Below, piece after piece: positions 54,085 through 57,807 of a stretch of 57,807 nt of DNA. Below the pieces are notes generated by a model. It worked only from the letters and a program-made list of their open reading frames with translations. It searched no databases and was not told where the DNA came from. Position numbers and translations under genes: made by a program. Source of the DNA: Chthoniobacter flavus Ellin428 (GTDB lineage Bacteria > Verrucomicrobiota > Verrucomicrobiia > Chthoniobacterales > Chthoniobacteraceae); contig NZ_ABVL01000034.1 of assembly GCF_000173075.1 (NCBI RefSeq), positions 1 through 57,807 of the forward strand, in the 5' to 3' direction. Numbering within the stretch: the stretch's first letter is position 1; the number at the start of each line of letters is the position of its first letter.

Positions 54085-54726
54085 CTACGCCGCGGCAAAC
54101 AGCTCCCGGTTCTTCCACACATAACCGAAAGCCGAATAAAGCGTCAGGATCAGTGCCGCGGCGATGAGCACCGCCCCGCCGTAACGCCACGCGTGGAACC
54201 ACCAGAAGAGCCCGCTGATGAAGCCCGCGCGTTCGAATTCCGACAGCGAGAGCAGCAGCAGAAAATAGATCACCGTCACCATCTGCCACACCGTCTTGTG
54301 TTTCCCCATCTTGTCCGCCGGCAGGATGATGCCCTTGCTCAAGGCGAGCAGGCGCAGGCCGGTGATGAGGAATTCACGACTGATGATGACAATGGCCGCC
54401 CACGCCGGAATCGCGTGCTCGGGAATCAAGCAAATGAACGCCGCTGCCATCAGCACCTTGTCCGCGACGGGATCCATCAGCTTGCCGAAATCCGTCACCA
54501 GATTGCGCCGCCGCGCGATGGAGCCGTCGAAATAATCGGTGATCGAGGCCGCGACAAAAAAAATGAGACCGGCGGTGTACCCCCAGCTCCAACTCCAGGT
54601 CCACAAGCCAAAGGGCCTCCAGTCCGGCCCGCCTGGTGATTTCCAATTCCAGGCCAGCGTCATCGACGCGACAAATCCCGCGGTGATGTAGAGCCGGGCG
54701 ACGGTAAGACGATTGGGCAGGTTCAT
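54085..54726 (-). CDS. pgsA: CDP-diacylglycerol-glycerol-3-phosphate 3-phosphatidyltransferase
   Basis: Makes phosphatidylglycerol phosphate, the first step of anionic phospholipid synthesis. The 213-residue protein, from the ATG at 54726, has the CDP-alcohol phosphatidyltransferase motif with all acidic positions (TDYFDGSIARRRNLVTDFGK then DPVADK) and about six hydrophobic segments. An ATG at 54765 would add 13 residues without change to the fold. Confidence 0.93.
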   Translation of the reverse strand: MNLPNRLTVARLYITAGFVASMTLAWNWKSPGGPDWRPFGLWTWSWSWGYTAGLIFFVAASITDYFDGSIARRRNLVTDFGKLMDPVADKVLMAAAFICLIPEHAIPAWAAIVIISREFLITGLRLLALSKGIILPADKMGKHKTVWQMVTVIYFLLLLSLSEFERAGFISGLFWWFHAWRYGGAVLIAAALILTLYSAFGYVWKNRELFAAA

Positions 54727-54963
54727 TCGATACGGGACGCGGTGGCGTGCCCGCCCAATGAACATCGCAACTGGTCGTCAGTCGTGGTGGAAAAAAGCAT
54801 GCGCAGCGCCGCACTTTGCGGGCACGCGCCCGCCCGGCTCAAATCCTAAATCGCAAAAGTTGGGAGAAACACCGAAGGGTGCGGGGAAAAGCGCCATCGG
54901 GAGTGTCGATTTTGCTGTGCTCCGCAGCGCGCCTGCGCTTTAAACGTCGCCGCTCTTTTTCCC

Positions 54964-55149
54964 GAGTATTTGAAAAAAGGCTACCCGGCGATCGAACTTG
55001 TCGGCTGGGAAACCCCGCCCCGCTACGACGCGCAGTCGCACAAGATGTATTGGGCCAGGGAAATCCGCTTCGCCAATAGTCCGGAGACCACGCTGAACTA
55101 CAACATCCGCATGCTCGGCCGTCACGGTGATCGGCTCCTGTTCGCCTGA
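54964..55149 (+). pseudogene. DUF2167 membrane-protein remnant (5' truncated)
   Basis: The frame EYLKKGYPAIELVGWETPPRYDAQSHKMYWAREIRFAN ... LNYNIRMLGRHGDRLL matches the middle of DUF2167 proteins (PF09935), but there is no start or N-terminal part upstream and the expected C-terminal membrane helices are lost at the stop 55147-55149. About 61 codons remain. It is a decayed gene between pgsA and the aldo/keto reductase. Confidence 0.7.
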
Positions 55150-55261
55150 TTCATTTCACCGCAATTTTCGGTCAGCCTCGCGCAAAATCCGTGTTTTCCC
55201 CGCCGCTTTCGAGGATTAGAAGTATTACCCCAATTCTTTAAATCCCCGATTTCAATACCCT

Positions 55262-56404
55262 ATGGATCTCACACGCACTGCTTACGGAACCTGGTCTGGC
55301 GGCCGCTTCATGCACTTTGGCGAACCGCTCCCCGAGGAACGTTTTCTCTCCGCCATTCGCCACGCCTACGACAAAGGCATCCGCACTTTCATGACCGCCG
55401 ACGTCTATTCCAACGGTGGCGCCGATGAAATGCTCGCCCGCGCTCTGGCCGGCGTGCCGCGCGACACCTACGCCCTCGTCGGCATGATCGGCCACGACTT
55501 CTACAGCGGCCAGCGCGATGGCTCGAAGGGCTACCCGCGCTTCACTCATCCGCAGCTCCGCGGTCCGCGCGACTACGCCGATTACGTCCGCATGGCCACC
55601 GAAAAAGTGCTCGCTCGCTGCCAGACCGACCACCTCGATTGTCTCATGCTGCATAACCCCGATTCCATCGGCTACACCAGCGACGCTGTGTGGAAGGCCA
55701 TGGAGAAAGTCCAGGAAGCCGGCCTCACCGAAATGCTCGGCGTCGCTCCTGGGCCGGCCAACGGATTCTCCCTCGATCTCATCCTGAATTTCGAACGCTT
55801 CGGCCCGCTGCTCGATTGGGCGATGATCATCCTCAGTCCCATGGAACCGTGGCCCGGCTCCATCTGCCTGCCCGCGGCCGAGCAACACGACATCAAGCTC
55901 ATTACCCGTGTCGTCGATCACGGCGGCATCTTCCACGATGACGTGAAGCCCGGGCACAAATTCGGCGAGCGCGATCACCGCGGCTTCCGTCCGCCCGGTT
56001 GGGTCGAAGCGGGCAACAAGAAGCTCGATGCCATGCGCCCCATCGCCGAGAAACACGGCCTCACCGCGCTCCAGTTGGCGTGCCTCTGGAACCTCGGCCA
56101 CAAGCCCGTGAAGAGCGTCATTCCCACCTTGATCCAGGAAGTCGGCACCGACGCGAAACGCTACGAGGAGAAGATCGATGAACTCGCCGCGCTCCCTGAG
56201 GTCACGCTCAGCGCCGATGAAATCGAGGAGATCCGCAGCATCGGCGATAACACCGGCTGCATGGACCTCAAGGGCGGCAACCCGCGCCACACCGGCGAAC
56301 CGCTCCCTGACCGCTGGAGCCTCAGCAACGACCTCAACCAGGTCGCCCAGCGCTGGCACATCGACCCCGTTACCGCGCTCGCCTACCACCACGCACAAAA
56401 CTAG
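55262..56404 (+). CDS. Aldo/keto reductase
   Basis: 380 residues. TIM-barrel aldo/keto reductase: TADVYSNGGADEMLARAL (catalytic Asp and Tyr), LDCLMLHNPDSIGY (His), and the C-terminal barrel HGLTALQLACLWNL. NAD(P)H-dependent reduction of a carbonyl is expected, the substrate unknown. The last 40 residues (CMDLKGGNP ... HHAQN) go beyond the usual barrel end. It stands alone; codon use is strongly GC-biased. Confidence 0.9.
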   Translation: MDLTRTAYGTWSGGRFMHFGEPLPEERFLSAIRHAYDKGIRTFMTADVYSNGGADEMLARALAGVPRDTYALVGMIGHDFYSGQRDGSKGYPRFTHPQLRGPRDYADYVRMATEKVLARCQTDHLDCLMLHNPDSIGYTSDAVWKAMEKVQEAGLTEMLGVAPGPANGFSLDLILNFERFGPLLDWAMIILSPMEPWPGSICLPAAEQHDIKLITRVVDHGGIFHDDVKPGHKFGERDHRGFRPPGWVEAGNKKLDAMRPIAEKHGLTALQLACLWNLGHKPVKSVIPTLIQEVGTDAKRYEEKIDELAALPEVTLSADEIEEIRSIGDNTGCMDLKGGNPRHTGEPLPDRWSLSNDLNQVAQRWHIDPVTALAYHHAQN

Positions 56405-56863
56405 CGCCTGCGCCTCTGGGCGAAACGGCGTTGATTGGTTGATTTAAACCCCGAGGGCGTAGAGGCGGAGAGGCCCAGAGAGAACCCTTGAGAGGGCCGC
56501 AGAGGAGGATCACAACGATCCCGCACCTCTGCGGCCTTCTTCATTTTGAAGAGAGGAGAAGAATCACGCGGCAGCGAGGCCCACACCTGTGGCGGCGGCC
56601 TCCCGCCGTCGGTCGCGACGGACATCTTTCGACTTCGTTCAAGATGGCTATCGATGGGGGTGACGAATCAATCTCACGGTCTTGGCCTGCCGCGAAATCA
56701 ACTCGCAAGGGGGCCGGAAGAGCATCTACTCTCGACGCGTCATGAGGCCCCCGGAAAACACGTTTCCCCGCAATGTTCTCACGAGCGAGATGGGACTCGA
56801 TTTTTACGCGGCGAAACCGCTGGCCTGCGCGCCCGTCTTCCCGCGGAAAACAGTCTAACTCCG
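56405..56863. repeat. Intergenic gap with GGCCGCAGAGG palindrome
   Basis: Perfect 11-bp arms at 56495-56505 and 56526-56536 with a 20-base loop, followed by TTCTTCATTTT. It could act as a terminator for the aldo/keto reductase or be a repeat related to the CTCTGCGGCC words at 33641. No gene is seen in the rest of this 459-bp gap. Confidence 0.45.
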
Positions 56864-57022
56864 ATGAAGCTCACGCGGCATGAAATCATCCTCGTCGTCG
56901 CGCTCATTTCCGCGCTGGTCGGCGGCGAATTTGTGAAGCGATATCGCCTCGCGCATCCGGTGCCGATCGCGCCCGAGCAGCCGGTTTCAAAAAATAATTC
57001 GCGCGCGAAATCCGCGCGATGA
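56864..57022 (+). CDS. Small membrane protein of unknown function
   Basis: 52 residues: MKLTRHEI, a hydrophobic span (about 9-22, ILVVALISALVGG), then a basic linker ending NSRAKSAR. Similar short proteins are common in Verrucomicrobia and are hypothetical. The ATG at 56864 is chosen because the upstream frame is not protein-like. Confidence 0.55.
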   Translation: MKLTRHEIILVVALISALVGGEFVKRYRLAHPVPIAPEQPVSKNNSRAKSAR

Positions 57023-57264
57023 TGAAAGAGGAAATCACTCGCGAAGCCTGATGTTTCCTTGCTTCGTGGGTGATACGTGAATCGAAAATGCGCGAAGTCT
57101 CAGTGCCCGATTTTGTCATTCACGTCACTTTTTTGGAAAAAGTACTTGAGGGAAATAGGGTACCCGCTAATTTCCGCGCCCCGCCCAACAAGGTGGTGCT
57201 GCACGAAGCTGAAAAGCGACGAGCGGTGACCGAGAAAAGTTTGAAAGAAATTTCAAAAATCCGG

Positions 57265-57292
57265 TTGACCGAACGAAGCGAAAAGATAGAGT
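57265..57292 (+). promoter_or_regulatory. Promoter P1 of a probable rRNA operon
   Basis: TTGACC at 57265-57270 and TAGAGT at 57287-57292 with a 16-bp spacer. An AT-rich palindromic stretch TTGAAAGAAATTTCAA lies just upstream, as an UP element would. Confidence 0.6.
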
Positions 57293-57379
57293 GCGCGCCC
57301 CGCCGAGAAAGGCACGGTTACCGAAGCGAAAGTTTCGAGTAGGCGACGAAGAAAGTTGAAAGAAATTTCAAATTTCGAG

Positions 57380-57407
57380 TTGACCGAAAGAAGCGACTAA
57401 CTAAAGT
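57380..57407 (+). promoter_or_regulatory. Promoter P2 of a probable rRNA operon
   Basis: TTGACC at 57380-57385 and TAAAGT at 57402-57407, again with a 16-bp spacer, and the same upstream TTGAAAGAAATTTCAAA word. The two promoter copies are direct repeats about 115 bp apart. Confidence 0.65.
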
Positions 57408-57807
57408 AGCCAACCCGATACGAAAAGCGGGACTGCTCCTCAAGATGGAGCGGTGGATCTTCCAAACAACTGGGACTTCAGATTGAGACTCAATCTTGTC
57501 CCGACAATGAGGGTCAACGTCGAGATGACGGTGATCATTAAAGTCGGAGCGATGAGATTGAGTTTTTTGTTGCCCGGATGTTTGTGAAGCCAATGATCTT
57601 TGAAAGTTTGATTCTGGAGTTTGTCACACGACTCCGTCGAGGCTGAAAACCAAAGCGCAAGCTGAGGTGGAAAGCGTTGGCGGAAAGAGCAGACTCAGAA
57701 CGGTCAACTAGACGCCTCGGATTGAATCGAGGAATTCGAATCGCAAGGTTTGGTTTCCTGGAGGAGAAATCGAGGCGTAGAAAGCAAAAATTGAATTGTG
57801 CGTTATA
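57408..57807 (+). other. Probable rRNA leader with boxA-like site, 16S gene expected beyond the right edge
   Basis: No protein is encoded. TGATCTTTGAAAGT at 57594-57607 resembles boxA, the NusB/S10 site of rRNA antitermination. Hairpins are present: AGATTGAG/CTCAATCT at 57480-57496, and ACGCCTCG/CGAGGCGT with arms 57712-57719 and 57771-57778, which might be part of a processing stem. The rRNA itself is not in the window, so this rests on promoters plus boxA. Confidence 0.5.

Noticed and set aside
1..57807. Insertion sequence or prophage
   Set aside because: No transposase, integrase or phage structural gene was found; the palindromic repeats are the only mobile-like signal.

Overview
This window is chromosomal DNA from a high-GC bacterium, most probably a member of the Verrucomicrobiota. 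That rests on several lineage-typical genes seen together: an ECF sigma factor of the Rhodopirellula/Verrucomicrobium type translationally coupled to a FecR/LamG membrane protein; a large PVC-type dehydrogenase with HEAT-like repeats and a C-terminal CxxCH haem site; a PEP-CTERM protein with autotransporter-type beta-strand repeats; a DUF2270 membrane protein; and dispersed repeats that translate as the SNIQHPTSN-type peptides often seen in verrucomicrobial genomes. I cannot fix the class from sequence alone.

Layout. 1-12.1 kb: housekeeping and envelope genes (L,D-transpeptidase, upp, N-acetylmuramoyl-alanine amidase, trpC, mazG, two membrane proteins, an EF-hand protein, the sigma/FecR pair, a lipoprotein, pckG), separated by several long inverted repeats. 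12.3-17.3 kb: an RND efflux pair and a SYLF-domain protein; the pump gene carries a frameshift near its 3' end. 17.3-30.7 kb: a same-strand accessory block for ion, pH and glutamate handling (Na/Pi cotransporter, truncated DUF1269, P-type ATPase, an unknown membrane protein, a Zn-metallopeptidase, glutaminase, Na+/glutamate symporter, an NhaA stump, a cation/proton antiporter, a lipase-like lipoprotein, an unknown protein and MgtC). Most members are tightly spaced, several with ATGA overlaps. This block is the best candidate for a coordinated but under-described system.

31-44 kb: an NlpC/P60-like secreted protein, a TIGR03862 flavoprotein, a secreted esterase, a D-2-hydroxyacid dehydrogenase, the PVC dehydrogenase, small membrane proteins, an MBL hydrolase, the divergent hopanoid-modification pair hpnK/hpnI, a TPR membrane protein and tRNA-Gly(TCC). 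44.5-54 kb: a PEP-CTERM protein, a frameshifted PAS-AraC regulator, a sialate O-acetylesterase-like protein, and an exopolysaccharide export group (outer-membrane barrel, Wzz/BY-kinase, Wza-like protein and a stand-alone SLBB paralogue). 54-57.8 kb: pgsA, a DUF2167 remnant, an aldo/keto reductase, a small membrane protein, and what looks like the promoter and leader region of an rRNA operon whose 16S gene would lie just past the right edge.

Themes: (i) at least four families of palindromic or low-complexity intergenic repeats; (ii) several gene stumps with clean breakpoints (DUF1269, NhaA, DUF2167); (iii) homopolymer-type frameshifts in two genes that are either real decay or assembly error. 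No transposase, integrase, CRISPR array or restriction system was seen.
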